From positions 2,663,501-2,727,500 of the forward strand of contig NZ_CP043633.1 of assembly GCF_012974865.1 (NCBI RefSeq): 64,000 bases of DNA, read 5' to 3'. Source of the DNA: Nonlabens sp. Ci31 (GTDB lineage Bacteria; Bacteroidota; Bacteroidia; Flavobacteriales; Flavobacteriaceae). Every line of letters starts with the position of its first letter. Position 1 is the first letter of the stretch. Made by a program: the position numbers and the translations under genes. The notes below the pieces were generated by a model. It had not been told where the DNA came from. It made no database searches and saw only the letters and a list, made by a program, of their open reading frames with translations. Below, piece after piece: positions 51,043 through 60,304 of the stretch.

Positions 51043-51977
51043 TGAGTGAATTAAGTGTCGATAATTTATTAGGTATCAAATACCTCAGCCTAGCAGACAT
51101 TAACCTGATTCATAAAACTGCAGACCAGTTTAAAGAAGTCATCAATAGACCTATTAAAAAAGTACCTTCCTTAAGGGATATCACGATTGCAAACCTCTTC
51201 TTTGAGAATTCTACTAGAACAAAACTCTCTTTTGAACTGGCAGAAAAACGCCTCAGTGCAGATGTTATTAATTTTAGCGCTGCTCAAAGTTCTGTAAAGA
51301 AAGGGGAGACGCTGGTAGATACGGTAAATAATATTCTTGCCATGAAAGTGGATATCGTAGTGATGCGACATCCTAATCCTGGAGCCGGAGTGTTTTTATC
51401 TAAACATGTAGACGCGCGAATAGTTAACGCTGGTGATGGTGCTCATGAGCATCCCACACAAGCCTTATTAGACAGTTATTCTATCAGAGAAAAGCTAGGA
51501 AGTCTTCAAGGTAAAAAAGTGGTCATCGTAGGTGATATTTTACACAGCCGTGTGGCGCTTTCTAATATCTACTGTTTAAAAAAATTAGGAGCCGAAGTAA
51601 TGGTTTGTGGCCCTGCCACTTTATTACCTAAGCATATAGAATCCCTAGGTGTAAAAGTAGAGCTGAATCTTAAAAAAGCACTGGAATGGTGCGATGTGGC
51701 AAATATGCTGCGTGTGCAGAATGAACGTATGGATATTTCTTATTTCCCAAGCGTTAGAGAATACGTACAGCAATATGGTGTGAATAGAGAATTACTCGAT
51801 AGTCTAAAAAAAGATATTGTTATTATGCATCCAGGGCCTATTAATAGAGGAGTAGAAATTACAAGCGACGTAGCAGATTCTGATCAGGCGATCATCTTGA
51901 ACCAGGTAGAAAATGGCGTTGCAATTAGAATGGCAGTCCTGTACCTGGTTGCTGCAAAAATTAGAAGAAATGATTAG
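51042..51977 (+). CDS. pyrB: aspartate carbamoyltransferase catalytic subunit
   Basis: 311 residues with the carbamoyl-phosphate motif FENSTRTKLSFE (STRT 57-60), MRHPNPGA, HEHPTQALLDSYSI, and MLRVQNERMD, PGPINRGVEI near the C terminus. First committed step of pyrimidine synthesis: carbamoyl phosphate plus aspartate to carbamoyl aspartate. Overlaps pyrR by one base and the next gene by 8 bases. No pyrI regulatory subunit gene follows. Confidence 0.96.
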   Translation: MSELSVDNLLGIKYLSLADINLIHKTADQFKEVINRPIKKVPSLRDITIANLFFENSTRTKLSFELAEKRLSADVINFSAAQSSVKKGETLVDTVNNILAMKVDIVVMRHPNPGAGVFLSKHVDARIVNAGDGAHEHPTQALLDSYSIREKLGSLQGKKVVIVGDILHSRVALSNIYCLKKLGAEVMVCGPATLLPKHIESLGVKVELNLKKALEWCDVANMLRVQNERMDISYFPSVREYVQQYGVNRELLDSLKKDIVIMHPGPINRGVEITSDVADSDQAIILNQVENGVAIRMAVLYLVAAKIRRND

Positions 51978-52302
51978 TAAAGAATACGATAACTACACAC
52001 TTTTACAAGACGAGCGAGATGCTATTAAAGATTTTGCCTCATTTTTAGATCGTATATACGATCAGTTTAAAGGAAAAAATCTTATCATAGACTTGTTGAA
52101 GTATGATAAAGTTACTTTAATGGATTTGATTTCCTTTCTAGAGTTGAGTAACAAACACAGAGCTACAAAGCAGTCTTTTGTAATGGTCAACACGGCATTA
52201 TCTATGGATGAGATTCCTGATGAATTATTAATTGTACCGACCATACAAGAGGCACAGGATGTGATAGGGATGGAAGAAATAGAACGCGACTTAGGATTTT
52301 AA
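51970..52302 (+). CDS. STAS-like small protein in the pyr-rnz cluster
   Basis: About 110 residues from MISKEYDNYTLLQDERDAIKD, whose ATG overlaps the pyrB stop (a longer start at 51913 would lie deep inside pyrB). The pattern NLIIDLLKYDKVTLMDLISFLELSNKHR and SFVMVNTALSMDEIPDELLIVPTIQEAQDVI resembles the strand-helix order of STAS domains, although the usual phospho-Ser position is not clear. In databases such genes are often misnamed after the neighbouring ribonuclease Z. Function unknown. Confidence 0.7.
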   Translation: MISKEYDNYTLLQDERDAIKDFASFLDRIYDQFKGKNLIIDLLKYDKVTLMDLISFLELSNKHRATKQSFVMVNTALSMDEIPDELLIVPTIQEAQDVIGMEEIERDLGF

Positions 52303-52311
52303 CTGGACGTC

Positions 52312-52340
52312 ATGCCGCTGCATAGCGGTATCGCTTAGAA
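52312..52340. repeat. solo REP-like element
   Basis: GTCATGCCGCTGCATAGCGG and the following TATCGCTTAGAA match the hairpin units inside the short cassette of the array at 43.8-45.7 kb; stem CCGCTGCATAGCGG. Confidence 0.75.
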
Positions 52341-52370
52341 CTATCGCAAACTATAAATTTCCACAGAGCA

Positions 52371-52401
52371 ACTGAAAACTGTAACTGAATACTGTGACTA
52401 A
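52371..52401. repeat. degenerate ACTG repeat with 6-7-bp phase
   Basis: ACTG at 52371, 52378, 52384 and 52391, then ACTA at 52397: spacings 7, 6, 7, 6. Upstream of rnz. Confidence 0.55.
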
Positions 52402-52434
52402 AGCACTACTTTTATAGTCCAAAAACAATTTCAT

Positions 52435-53340
52435 TTGAAACTAACCATACTTGGTTGCCATAGTGCCACACCGCGAGATAACGCTCGTCCAACAGCCCAG
52501 ATATTAGAAATGAAAGGACATCTCTTTCTCATTGATTGTGGAGAAGGAACCCAAATGGCATTGCGTAAAAACCGCATCAAGTTTTCTCGCATCAAGCATA
52601 TTTTTATCTCACACCTTCATGGTGACCATGTTTATGGATTGATAGGCTTGATCTCTACTTTTTGCCTGTTAAGTCGGGAGTCTGAGTTGACCATCTATGG
52701 ACCTAAGGGGATCAAAGAATTGATTTTGTTGCAATTAAAATTAGCTAAGGTATATACATCTTATGACTTACGCTTTCGCGAAAGCGTAGAAAACATCCCA
52801 CAACTCTTACTAGAGGACGATTCTTTAACGGTAACAACTATTCCATTAGAGCATCGAGTTTTTACACACGGTTTTCTATTTCAAGAAAAGCCTGGCGACC
52901 AACGCTTAGATATAGTCGCTTGTGAAGAATATGGAATCGATCATGCTTATTATCGTAAAATCAAACAAGGTCATGACTTTGCACTTGATAATGGCGAGGT
53001 AATTCCTAATGATGATTTGACAATGGATGGCGGTTCCCCTAAGAGTTATGCTTTTTGCAGTGATACGGTCTATAAAAAAGATATGATACCGCAAATTACT
53101 GGTGTGACCGCATTGTATCATGAAAGTACCTTTTTAAAATCACACGAGCACCTTTGTGAAAAAACCAAACACAGCACTGCAGCCCAAGCCGCTACTGTAG
53201 CTTTGAAAGCTAAAGTAGGTACGCTTATACTAGGACATTATTCTTCTCGCTACGGGGATTATGAATTGTTTAGAACAGAAGCAAAAGAGATTTTTGATAA
53301 TACAGAACTGGCGCTGGATGGAAAGGTGTTTGAGTTTTAA
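52435..53340 (+). CDS. rnz: ribonuclease Z (tRNA 3' processing endonuclease)
   Basis: 301 residues starting with a TTG codon (MKLTILGCHSATPRDNARPTAQ). Metallo-beta-lactamase fold with zinc motif FISHLHGDHVYG, further ligands in YAFCSDTVY and LILGHYSSRY, and the exosite region around 140-180. It cleaves pre-tRNA 3' trailers. The palindrome at 52772-52785 encodes RFRES in TSYDLRFRESVENIP. The gene ends at a bidirectional terminator. Confidence 0.95.
   Translation: MKLTILGCHSATPRDNARPTAQILEMKGHLFLIDCGEGTQMALRKNRIKFSRIKHIFISHLHGDHVYGLIGLISTFCLLSRESELTIYGPKGIKELILLQLKLAKVYTSYDLRFRESVENIPQLLLEDDSLTVTTIPLEHRVFTHGFLFQEKPGDQRLDIVACEEYGIDHAYYRKIKQGHDFALDNGEVIPNDDLTMDGGSPKSYAFCSDTVYKKDMIPQITGVTALYHESTFLKSHEHLCEKTKHSTAAQAATVALKAKVGTLILGHYSSRYGDYELFRTEAKEIFDNTELALDGKVFEF
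52772..52785. repeat. iterated palindrome inside rnz
   Basis: Perfect GCTTTCGCGAAAGC; reads RFRES, the third reading frame. Confidence 0.95.
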
Positions 53341-53358
53341 ATAGCATTATATACGGTA

Positions 53359-53392
53359 TAACAAAGCCCCATCGCGAGAAGGGGCTTTGTTA
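53359..53392. terminator. bidirectional terminator between rnz and the TPR membrane protein gene
   Basis: A 12-bp stem (53359-53370 with 53381-53392), A run on the left and T run on the right, between convergent genes. Confidence 0.9.
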
Positions 53393-53433
53393 TAAATTCA
53401 TATTGTGAAATAAAATCTTGTGTTTCTGAAAAA

Positions 53434-53949
53434 CTAGATTTTTTTCATTTGATCTTTCATCATTTTGATCTGATCTTTTAGCATGCCGTGTTTGTCTAAT
53501 TTTTTAGCTTCGCTCAACAGCATAGTAGCTTCACGTTTGCGTCTTTTCATCATAGAAATACCTGCGAGGTTGAGCTTTGTTACCGCAATGTCTTGATCCA
53601 TGCTTAGTCCCAAAGAGAGCGCTTTCTTAAAGTACTTTTCTGCCTTGGTCATGTTTTCCTGTGAGATCATCAAACCGTGTAAGTAGTTGTAATAGCCTTG
53701 TTGTTTCTTAACTAGAGCGCTTTCTGGATGAGAGATTTTGTCCAGCCACTTTTTGGCCCCAGGAAAATCTTGTTTTCTCAATCGTAGAAAAGCAAGTAAG
53801 ATCATTTCATTTTTGAAATAAAGAAAAATGAATATTCCAGAAAAGAGAATTAAGAAAATTCCCGTAAGAATCTCGTTTTTAGTAAATTGATATATGGCAT
53901 AGGCTACAATTAAAGCAGTAATGACCAATTTGATGTTTTTGTTAAACAT
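53434..53949 (-). CDS. small membrane protein with tetratricopeptide-like repeats
   Basis: 171 residues: two membrane spans at the N terminus (KLVITALIVAYAIYQF and GIFLILFSGIFIFLYF), then helical hairpins of TPR type (YYNYLHGLMISQENMTKAEKYFKKALSLGLSMDQDIA) and a basic C terminus. Probably an inner-membrane scaffold. The family is not one I can name. Confidence 0.75.
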   Translation of the reverse strand: MFNKNIKLVITALIVAYAIYQFTKNEILTGIFLILFSGIFIFLYFKNEMILLAFLRLRKQDFPGAKKWLDKISHPESALVKKQQGYYNYLHGLMISQENMTKAEKYFKKALSLGLSMDQDIAVTKLNLAGISMMKRRKREATMLLSEAKKLDKHGMLKDQIKMMKDQMKKI

Positions 53950-54042
53950 TATAAGGTGTGTTTTAAAGTTTGCAAAGATAAGGATTTAGACGTTCTTTGT
54001 TTCCTGTCTACATCTCCGTTTTTAGTCGATTTTAAAGCTTGA

Positions 54043-55161
54043 TTAAATATCCTTACGATAGGTTCTCCTTCTTTTGTGCAAGGTAGGGTCGTAGTTTTTC
54101 CAGGATGCTTGTACCGCTAGGTTATCTTCTAGTTCAGGATTTGTTTCACACTTAGTAATTCCATAATTCATGAAATTGACGATGATGTTTCTAAACATCA
54201 TTGCAGTAACCCCTTTACCTTGATATTCAGGGTCGATACCTATCAAATAAAAGGCCGCCTCGTTGTTTTTTTTCTTTGCTTTTAATAGGTGTAGAAAGCC
54301 AAAAGGAAATAACTTTCCATTCGCTTTTTGTAAAGCTTTAGAAAAGGAAGGCATCGTAATCGCAAAACCCACTAGCTTATTTTCTTGGTCTACCACCAAT
54401 TCAATAAAGTCAGGATTGATAAATGGAAGATATTTTTCCTTGTATAGTTCTATTTGATATTGTTGTATAGGTACATAAGTAACTAGATTGCTGTATGTTT
54501 TGTTTAATAAATCAAACATAGCATCTACATAAGGCAGGATTTCCTTTGTAGAGGTAAATTGAAGCGTTCTCAACGTATAGCGCTTGGAGATAATATCTGC
54601 AAACCTATTGATTTTATCAGGAATAGGATTTGGTGGTTGAAATTTGAATTCAACCCATTCTGCAGCTTTTACATAACCTAACTGTTCTAGATGTTCCATG
54701 TAATACGGGTAATTGTACCAAGTGATCATCGTACTCACTTCATCAAAGCCTTTTATGAGTAGTCCCGCTTTATCCATATTAGAAAAGCCCACAGGTCCTT
54801 CCATGAACTCTAAATGTTGTTTTTTTCCTACATTTTGAACTTCAGCGAGTAATGCTCTGGTCACCTCTATATCATCAATCATATCCAGCCAGCCAAAACG
54901 CATTTTAGGTTTTTTCTGGTCTTTAATTTCAATATGATTGATCAATGCTGCGACACGTCCTACTATCTGATTTCCCTTGTAAGCAAGAAACATCCAGCAA
55001 TCTGCATTTTTGAAGACCTGATTTTTATTTGGATCAAATACCGCCAGTTCATCTTTAATGATAGGTGGTACAAAGAACTTATTGTCTTTGTAAAGGTCCA
55101 TTTGAAACTGGACAAATTTTTTGATGTCCTTTTTGGACTCAATTTTACGTACTTCAATCAT
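54043..55161 (-). CDS. GNAT-fold acyltransferase-like protein
   Basis: 372 residues. N-terminal part (MIEVRKIESKKDIKKFVQFQ, DNKFFVPPIIKDELAVFDP) and C-terminal GNAT domain with acetyl-CoA loop YLIGIDPEYQGKGVTAMMF. Similar Bacteroidetes proteins of this length are often labelled hypothetical or, wrongly, GTP cyclohydrolase. Likely transfers an acyl group in the cytoplasm; the acceptor is unknown. Three bases separate it from the upstream outer-membrane gene, suggesting an operon. Confidence 0.8.
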   Translation of the reverse strand: MIEVRKIESKKDIKKFVQFQMDLYKDNKFFVPPIIKDELAVFDPNKNQVFKNADCWMFLAYKGNQIVGRVAALINHIEIKDQKKPKMRFGWLDMIDDIEVTRALLAEVQNVGKKQHLEFMEGPVGFSNMDKAGLLIKGFDEVSTMITWYNYPYYMEHLEQLGYVKAAEWVEFKFQPPNPIPDKINRFADIISKRYTLRTLQFTSTKEILPYVDAMFDLLNKTYSNLVTYVPIQQYQIELYKEKYLPFINPDFIELVVDQENKLVGFAITMPSFSKALQKANGKLFPFGFLHLLKAKKKNNEAAFYLIGIDPEYQGKGVTAMMFRNIIVNFMNYGITKCETNPELEDNLAVQASWKNYDPTLHKRRRTYRKDI

Positions 55162-55164
55162 ATG

Positions 55165-56145
55165 TTATATGCCGCCTCCTTCTCCTTCAAGATTGAGTTT
55201 ATTTTTCTTTTTTTTCTTTTTTTCTTTTTTACCATCAGCTTCTGGGTCACTTGTCTGCTGTATAGGAGTATCTTTATGAAAATCTAATCGGTACGACATT
55301 CCTACATTTACTTGAAAGACGGTGGGGGTATCTTTAAAATTTAAAGTAATACTCGTATCTACCTGCCAATCTTTTGTAACCAAATAAGTCACACCACCGC
55401 GACCTAAATCATCACTATAAAAATCAGATTTTAGTCCTTGATACTCTGCAAATATCGCCCATTTATTATTCAAACTATGTGTCATGGTTAATAACCATTG
55501 ATAAGAGGGAAAATCAGTAGCTATACGATCTGCGACAAAGTTGGTCACAAACACCCAGCGTCCCCAGTTGTTTTGAGTTATTAACTCCAATCGAGGAGAT
55601 ATAGAGGCATCGTCTGGTGGTGTTAGTAAATTGTTCTCGCTAAAATCAAAATTAGCACCCGCATAAACAGATACAGCAGGAATAAGGTCTCTCCAGTCCA
55701 ACCTGTTATTTGCTTTCCAACTTAATAAGTTCACCTTTTTCTCGCCAAAAAACTGATAAGGATCAAAGACCAGATACTTGCCACCTACTGTAAATCTTGA
55801 AAAATTAGAAAAGGAGGTATCAGTAGATACGGTACCGTTAAAATCCGTTTGATTGATACTGTTGTAGGTGCCAAAAATGGAAAATTCTAATTTTTCAGTA
55901 ATAGCACCGTAACGCAGTTGGAAACTAGTACCTAAGTAATCGCGCTCATATCTTTGCAGAAGATGCTCCTCGGCACGATAAAAAAGCGACCCTTCTATTT
56001 GTGCCACTCCTTTCCCTACGGCAAAAGCACCTTGAGATCTTCCGGGATTATTAGTGTTGATAGTTTCTGTATATTGTGCCTGCGCAATTTGAATGGTAAC
56101 AAACAGCAACAAAAACAGTCTTATACCTTGAATGGAGTAGTTCAT
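55165..56145 (-). CDS. outer-membrane beta-barrel protein (transporter-like, PF13557 type)
   Basis: 326 residues: signal peptide (to AQAQ), repeated beta strands with aromatic ends (VAQIEGSLFYRAEE, LGTSFQLRYGAITEKLEFSIFG, WAIFAEYQGLKSDFYSDDLG, NVGMSYRLDF) like the MetA-pathway/transporter family, then a periplasmic tail of about 40 residues with a run of lysines (KKEKKKKKKNK). Function unknown. First gene of a pair with the GNAT protein. Confidence 0.8.
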   Translation of the reverse strand: MNYSIQGIRLFLLLFVTIQIAQAQYTETINTNNPGRSQGAFAVGKGVAQIEGSLFYRAEEHLLQRYERDYLGTSFQLRYGAITEKLEFSIFGTYNSINQTDFNGTVSTDTSFSNFSRFTVGGKYLVFDPYQFFGEKKVNLLSWKANNRLDWRDLIPAVSVYAGANFDFSENNLLTPPDDASISPRLELITQNNWGRWVFVTNFVADRIATDFPSYQWLLTMTHSLNNKWAIFAEYQGLKSDFYSDDLGRGGVTYLVTKDWQVDTSITLNFKDTPTVFQVNVGMSYRLDFHKDTPIQQTSDPEADGKKEKKKKKKNKLNLEGEGGGI

Positions 56146-56228
56146 ATCTCTTTATTCTAGTTCAAATTTAATATTTCTTATAGAGTAACGTAGGTTACAC
56201 TTATTATTTTTACACAAAACTTTATAAA

Positions 56229-56507
56229 TTGGAATTTTTACAAACATTATTAATCATTTTACTTGTGCTTGTAGGTACAAGATTATTATGGAAAGCATTT
56301 GGAAAGACCTTTATCAAGTGGTTAGGAATGAAAGCCTTACAACGTGTTCAAAAGAGTTTTGAAAAACGAGCTGGCTTTCAAGAAGGACAAAGTCCTTTCC
56401 AAAATGGAGGCAGAGGGCAATCAACCAGTGCCAAATCTTCGGCACCGTTGAAATCAAATGAAAAGAAAAAGGTAGGTGAGTACATCGACTTTGAGGAAAT
56501 TGATTAA
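56229..56507 (+). CDS. DUF4834 family small membrane protein
   Basis: 92 residues from a TTG start (MEFLQTLLIILLVLVGTRLLWKAFGK). A single N-terminal span, basic amphipathic segment, and the conserved C-terminal tail VGEYIDFEEID that marks DUF4834. It usually sits immediately before a YfhO-type gene in Flavobacteriia, as here. Confidence 0.88.
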   Translation: MEFLQTLLIILLVLVGTRLLWKAFGKTFIKWLGMKALQRVQKSFEKRAGFQEGQSPFQNGGRGQSTSAKSSAPLKSNEKKKVGEYIDFEEID

Positions 56508-56536
56508 TTTCCCTCTTTCATTTATTTAAGATTTTC

Positions 56537-59005
56537 ATGAATTTTGATTTCAAGAAATTAGTACCGCATTTAGCAGTATTTGTCGTTTTTATCATCGCAG
56601 CACTTGCTTATTTCCATCCAGTTTTAAGTGGTAAAAAATTGTACCAAAGTGATATCGTTCAATATAAAGGTAACGCTAGGCAGCTTATTGACCATAGAGC
56701 TGAGACTGGGGAAGAGCTGTATTGGACAGATGCCGTTTTCGGGGGTATGCCTACTTATCAGTTGGGAGCGCGATATGATTATGATTTTATAGACAGTCTC
56801 GATCGCGCATTGAGATTTTTACCTCGTCCAGCAGATTATCTATTTCTTTACTTTGCTTGTTTTTACGTACTCATGTTGGTCATGAAAGTAGACTGGAAGA
56901 TAGGTTTACTCGGTGCACTAGCATTTGGTTTTTCTACCTATCTCATCATCATTATTGGAGCTGGGCATAATTCAAAAGCACATGCTATTGCTTATTTTCC
57001 CTTGGTACTAAGCGGTCTAATTCTCGTTTTTCAAAAACGTTACTTACTTGGTTTTGTGGTGACGGCAATAGCCATGTCATTAGAATTGCAGGCAAATCAT
57101 CCTCAGATGACTTATTATTTATTACTAGCGGTAGTGATTTTAGGAATTGCCTATTTCCTAGATGCCATTAAAAAGAATTTGATTCCGCATTATTTTAAAT
57201 CTATTGGAATTATGATTGCTGCTGTGGTTCTCGCTTTAGGAACTAACGCTGCTAATCTCCTAGCCACTAGTGAATATTCAAAGGAAAGTACGCGTGGTGT
57301 AAATAACTTGACGGTAAACGCTCAAGGCGAAAGCGTGACAAAAACAAGCGGCTTAGACTACGATTATATCACTGATTACAGTTATGGACTATCAGAAAGC
57401 ATGAATCTTTTTTTACCGCGTTTTGCCGGTGGAGGAAGTGGAGAAGTTTATGATGAAAATAGCCAAAGCCGTGAACAACTCTCTAGAATAGACCCTTCTA
57501 CATTAAATGAAGAAGAGATGAGTTACCTCAATCAGTTGGTTTCATTAAGTCAACGTAAATATTGGGGTGATCAAGCCATTGTAGAAGCACCTGCTTATCT
57601 AGGAGTAAGTGTTGTGTTTTTAGCTTTATTATCTCTATTCTTAATCAAAGGGAGGTTAAAATGGTGGACTCTTACAGCAATTGTACTCACATTACTACTT
57701 TCTTATGGTAAGAATTTAAGTTGGCTTACAGAATTCTTTATAGACTATGTGCCATTTTACAACAAGTTTAGAGCGGTAACTTCCATTCAGGTAATCATTG
57801 AATTGTGCGTGCCGGTGCTCGCAGCAATAGGTTTGTGGCATTTCTTTAATGACAAAACAGCAATAGAGAAAAAACGCAAAGCTCTATTATATGCTGGAGC
57901 AGGTTTTGGCGGTTTGTTGCTTCTTATAGCCTTTTTAGGTTCTTATATCTTTACGCTTACCGGACCTTATGATGAATACCTATTAGACTTTCCACAGTTA
58001 GGTGCTAGGTATGTAAAAGCACTACAAGCTGATCGTTTTGCAATGATTCAAACCGATGCGTTTAAAGCATTGTTATATGTAGGATTGATTTGTGGCGCCT
58101 TGTATTTATTATTAAGTGATAAAATTAAAGAGACGGCTGTATTAATTGTATGCGGTGCCGTTATTCTTTTCGACTTGGTAAGTTTTGATTTGAATTATGT
58201 CAATTCAGAAGATTATGTCAGTGCTAGAGCATATGCTTTTGTATTTGATAAAACTCCAGCAGATGAAGTGGTACTTCAAGACAAAGGGCATTTTAGAGTC
58301 TATGATCAATTAGCAGATCCATTAAAAAGCGGTAGAGCAGCCTATTTTCATAAAGCCATGGGTGGATATCACGGAGCAAAGCCACGTAGGTTCCAAGATT
58401 TAATGAACTTCTATTTTGTAGAAGAGCAAGGAATTACTGGAGAACAATTAGAAATACTAGGGATGTTCAATACCAAATATATCTTGGGTCAAAATCAAAA
58501 CGGAACCGTTGCTCAACAAAACCCAATTGAATTAGGTAATGCTTGGTTTGTAAGTGAGGTCAAAACGGTAGAAGATCAGAACAAGGAAATTCTTGCTTTA
58601 AAAGAGCTCCATGCAGATTCTCTTGCTGTTATGACCAAAGATCAAAAGGAATTGATAAGTTTAAAGAGTATAGGTAAAGATTCTACAGCGACCATAACGC
58701 TTAAGGATTACAAAACAGAGGAATTGACTTATACCAGTAACAATAGCAAAGAAGGATTGGCTGTGTTTTCTGAGATGTATTATCCGTATGGATGGAAGGC
58801 TACTATAGACGGTAGTGAAGTTCCTATTGCACGTGTTAATTATGCATTGAGAGGATTGAAAGTTCCCGCAGGACAACATGAAATCGTTTTTAAGTTTGTC
58901 CCAGAAGTTGTAAAAACCGGATCTACTATTATGTTGATCAGCAATATATTATTGTTGTTAATTGTTTTAGGCGGTTTATTTTTAGTTTACAAAAAGAAAG
59001 TTTAG
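56537..59005 (+). CDS. YfhO-family multi-spanning membrane protein
   Basis: 822 residues, about 13 membrane spans, with N-terminal large periplasmic loop features of YfhO/GT-C proteins (FGGMPTYQLGARYDYDF, AGHNSKAHAIAYFPLVLSGLIL, LQANHPQMTYYLLLAVVIL) and the C-terminal soluble domain (EMYYPYGWKATIDGSEVPIARVNYALRGLKVPAGQHEI). YfhO of Firmicutes is needed for glycosylation of lipoteichoic acid; here it may act on a surface glycan. Followed after 3 bases by a glycosyltransferase and then a flippase, which supports a polysaccharide role. Confidence 0.9.
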   Translation: MNFDFKKLVPHLAVFVVFIIAALAYFHPVLSGKKLYQSDIVQYKGNARQLIDHRAETGEELYWTDAVFGGMPTYQLGARYDYDFIDSLDRALRFLPRPADYLFLYFACFYVLMLVMKVDWKIGLLGALAFGFSTYLIIIIGAGHNSKAHAIAYFPLVLSGLILVFQKRYLLGFVVTAIAMSLELQANHPQMTYYLLLAVVILGIAYFLDAIKKNLIPHYFKSIGIMIAAVVLALGTNAANLLATSEYSKESTRGVNNLTVNAQGESVTKTSGLDYDYITDYSYGLSESMNLFLPRFAGGGSGEVYDENSQSREQLSRIDPSTLNEEEMSYLNQLVSLSQRKYWGDQAIVEAPAYLGVSVVFLALLSLFLIKGRLKWWTLTAIVLTLLLSYGKNLSWLTEFFIDYVPFYNKFRAVTSIQVIIELCVPVLAAIGLWHFFNDKTAIEKKRKALLYAGAGFGGLLLLIAFLGSYIFTLTGPYDEYLLDFPQLGARYVKALQADRFAMIQTDAFKALLYVGLICGALYLLLSDKIKETAVLIVCGAVILFDLVSFDLNYVNSEDYVSARAYAFVFDKTPADEVVLQDKGHFRVYDQLADPLKSGRAAYFHKAMGGYHGAKPRRFQDLMNFYFVEEQGITGEQLEILGMFNTKYILGQNQNGTVAQQNPIELGNAWFVSEVKTVEDQNKEILALKELHADSLAVMTKDQKELISLKSIGKDSTATITLKDYKTEELTYTSNNSKEGLAVFSEMYYPYGWKATIDGSEVPIARVNYALRGLKVPAGQHEIVFKFVPEVVKTGSTIMLISNILLLLIVLGGLFLVYKKKV

Positions 59006-59008
59006 CCT

Positions 59009-60304
59009 TTGAAAAAGCCAGTATTGATCATTAGTTATTATTGGCCGCCAGCAGGTGGGCCAGGTGTACAGCGCTGGTTGAAATTTGCAAAATACCTTCC
59101 TAGAAATGGTTATAAGGTAACGGTAGTCGTGCCTGAAAATCCTGATTATCCAGTGTTGGATAAAAGCTTGATGGAAGATATTCCAGAAGATATTACACTG
59201 ATTAAAGTAAGAATTAAGGAACCTAGCAGGATGGCTGGTAAGCTTTCGCGAAAGCGTACCAAAAACCTACAACGTGGAATTTTAAATAAAAAGGCCAGTT
59301 TTCTAGAACGCGCGATGGTCTGGTTGCGCGGTAATTTTTTCATTCCAGACGCTCGAGTAGGATGGAAGCAACCTGTTTTAAAAGCAGTAGAGCCATATCT
59401 TTCAGAAAATAGGGAATGCACGGTTATCACAACAGGTCCACCACACTCTGTTCATTTAATAGGCAGGGAATTGAAAAGCCTCGTCCCATCTATCAAATGG
59501 CTGGCCGACTTTCGTGACCCTTGGACGACAATAGGGTATCATAAAAACTTAAAGCTAGGCAAACGCGCTCAAAAAAGACACTTAGCATTAGAGCAAGAAG
59601 TACTCCACACTGCAGATTTGCTTATAGTTACCAGTCCACATACTGGAAAAGAATTTAAATCAAAAACAACAACGCCTATACAGTTGATTACTAATGGATA
59701 CGACATGCCGCCTAATCTGCAAAGAAAACAGCCAGATGGCAAGTTTGTTCTCGCACATATAGGAACTTTATTATCAGATCGCAATCCACAATTACTGTGG
59801 AAATCTTTACAAGAACTTTGTCTAGAATCTCAAGATTTTTCAGCCGATTTTAAATTACAACTGGCTGGTAATGTCAGTGAGGAAATCTTAAAAAGTATAG
59901 TGGAATATGAATTAGACAAGTATCTGGACCATAAAGGTTATGTAACACATGATGAATCTGTGGAGTGGATGTTTCATGCACAAGCTTTATTGCTTATAGA
60001 AATAGATACCGAAGAAACTAGAGCTATTATACCAGGTAAGATCTTTGAATATTTTGCAAGTCGTCGTCCTATTATAGCGGTAGGCCCTAAAGAAGCAGCT
60101 ATAGAATTATTGCTTACCGACACGCATTCTGGAGAGTTCTTTAATTACCAACAAAAGGAAGCCTTAAAAAAGTATATCAGTCATCTCTATGACCTTTATA
60201 CCAAAGGTCAAAATGATAGTAATTTCAATGATCAAATAGACCGGTATCGACGTGCTCACCTTACTCAAATTCTTTCTAAAACCATAGAATTTGTATGGGA
60301 GTAG
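59009..60304 (+). CDS. glycosyltransferase family 4-like protein
   Basis: 431 residues from a TTG start (MKKPVLIISYYWPPAGGPGVQRWLKFAKYLPRNGY). GT-B fold: N-terminal acceptor domain with LADFRDPWT, C-terminal donor domain with HIGTLLSDRNPQ and the E-x7-E-like IPGKIFEYFASRRPIIAVGP. Typical of enzymes that build surface polysaccharide from nucleotide sugars. Overlaps the flippase gene by 10 bases. The palindrome at 59242-59255 encodes LSRKR in AGKLSRKRTKN. Confidence 0.88.
   Translation: MKKPVLIISYYWPPAGGPGVQRWLKFAKYLPRNGYKVTVVVPENPDYPVLDKSLMEDIPEDITLIKVRIKEPSRMAGKLSRKRTKNLQRGILNKKASFLERAMVWLRGNFFIPDARVGWKQPVLKAVEPYLSENRECTVITTGPPHSVHLIGRELKSLVPSIKWLADFRDPWTTIGYHKNLKLGKRAQKRHLALEQEVLHTADLLIVTSPHTGKEFKSKTTTPIQLITNGYDMPPNLQRKQPDGKFVLAHIGTLLSDRNPQLLWKSLQELCLESQDFSADFKLQLAGNVSEEILKSIVEYELDKYLDHKGYVTHDESVEWMFHAQALLLIEIDTEETRAIIPGKIFEYFASRRPIIAVGPKEAAIELLLTDTHSGEFFNYQQKEALKKYISHLYDLYTKGQNDSNFNDQIDRYRRAHLTQILSKTIEFVWE
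59242..59255. repeat. iterated palindrome inside the glycosyltransferase gene
   Basis: Perfect GCTTTCGCGAAAGC; reads KLSRKR. Confidence 0.95.
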
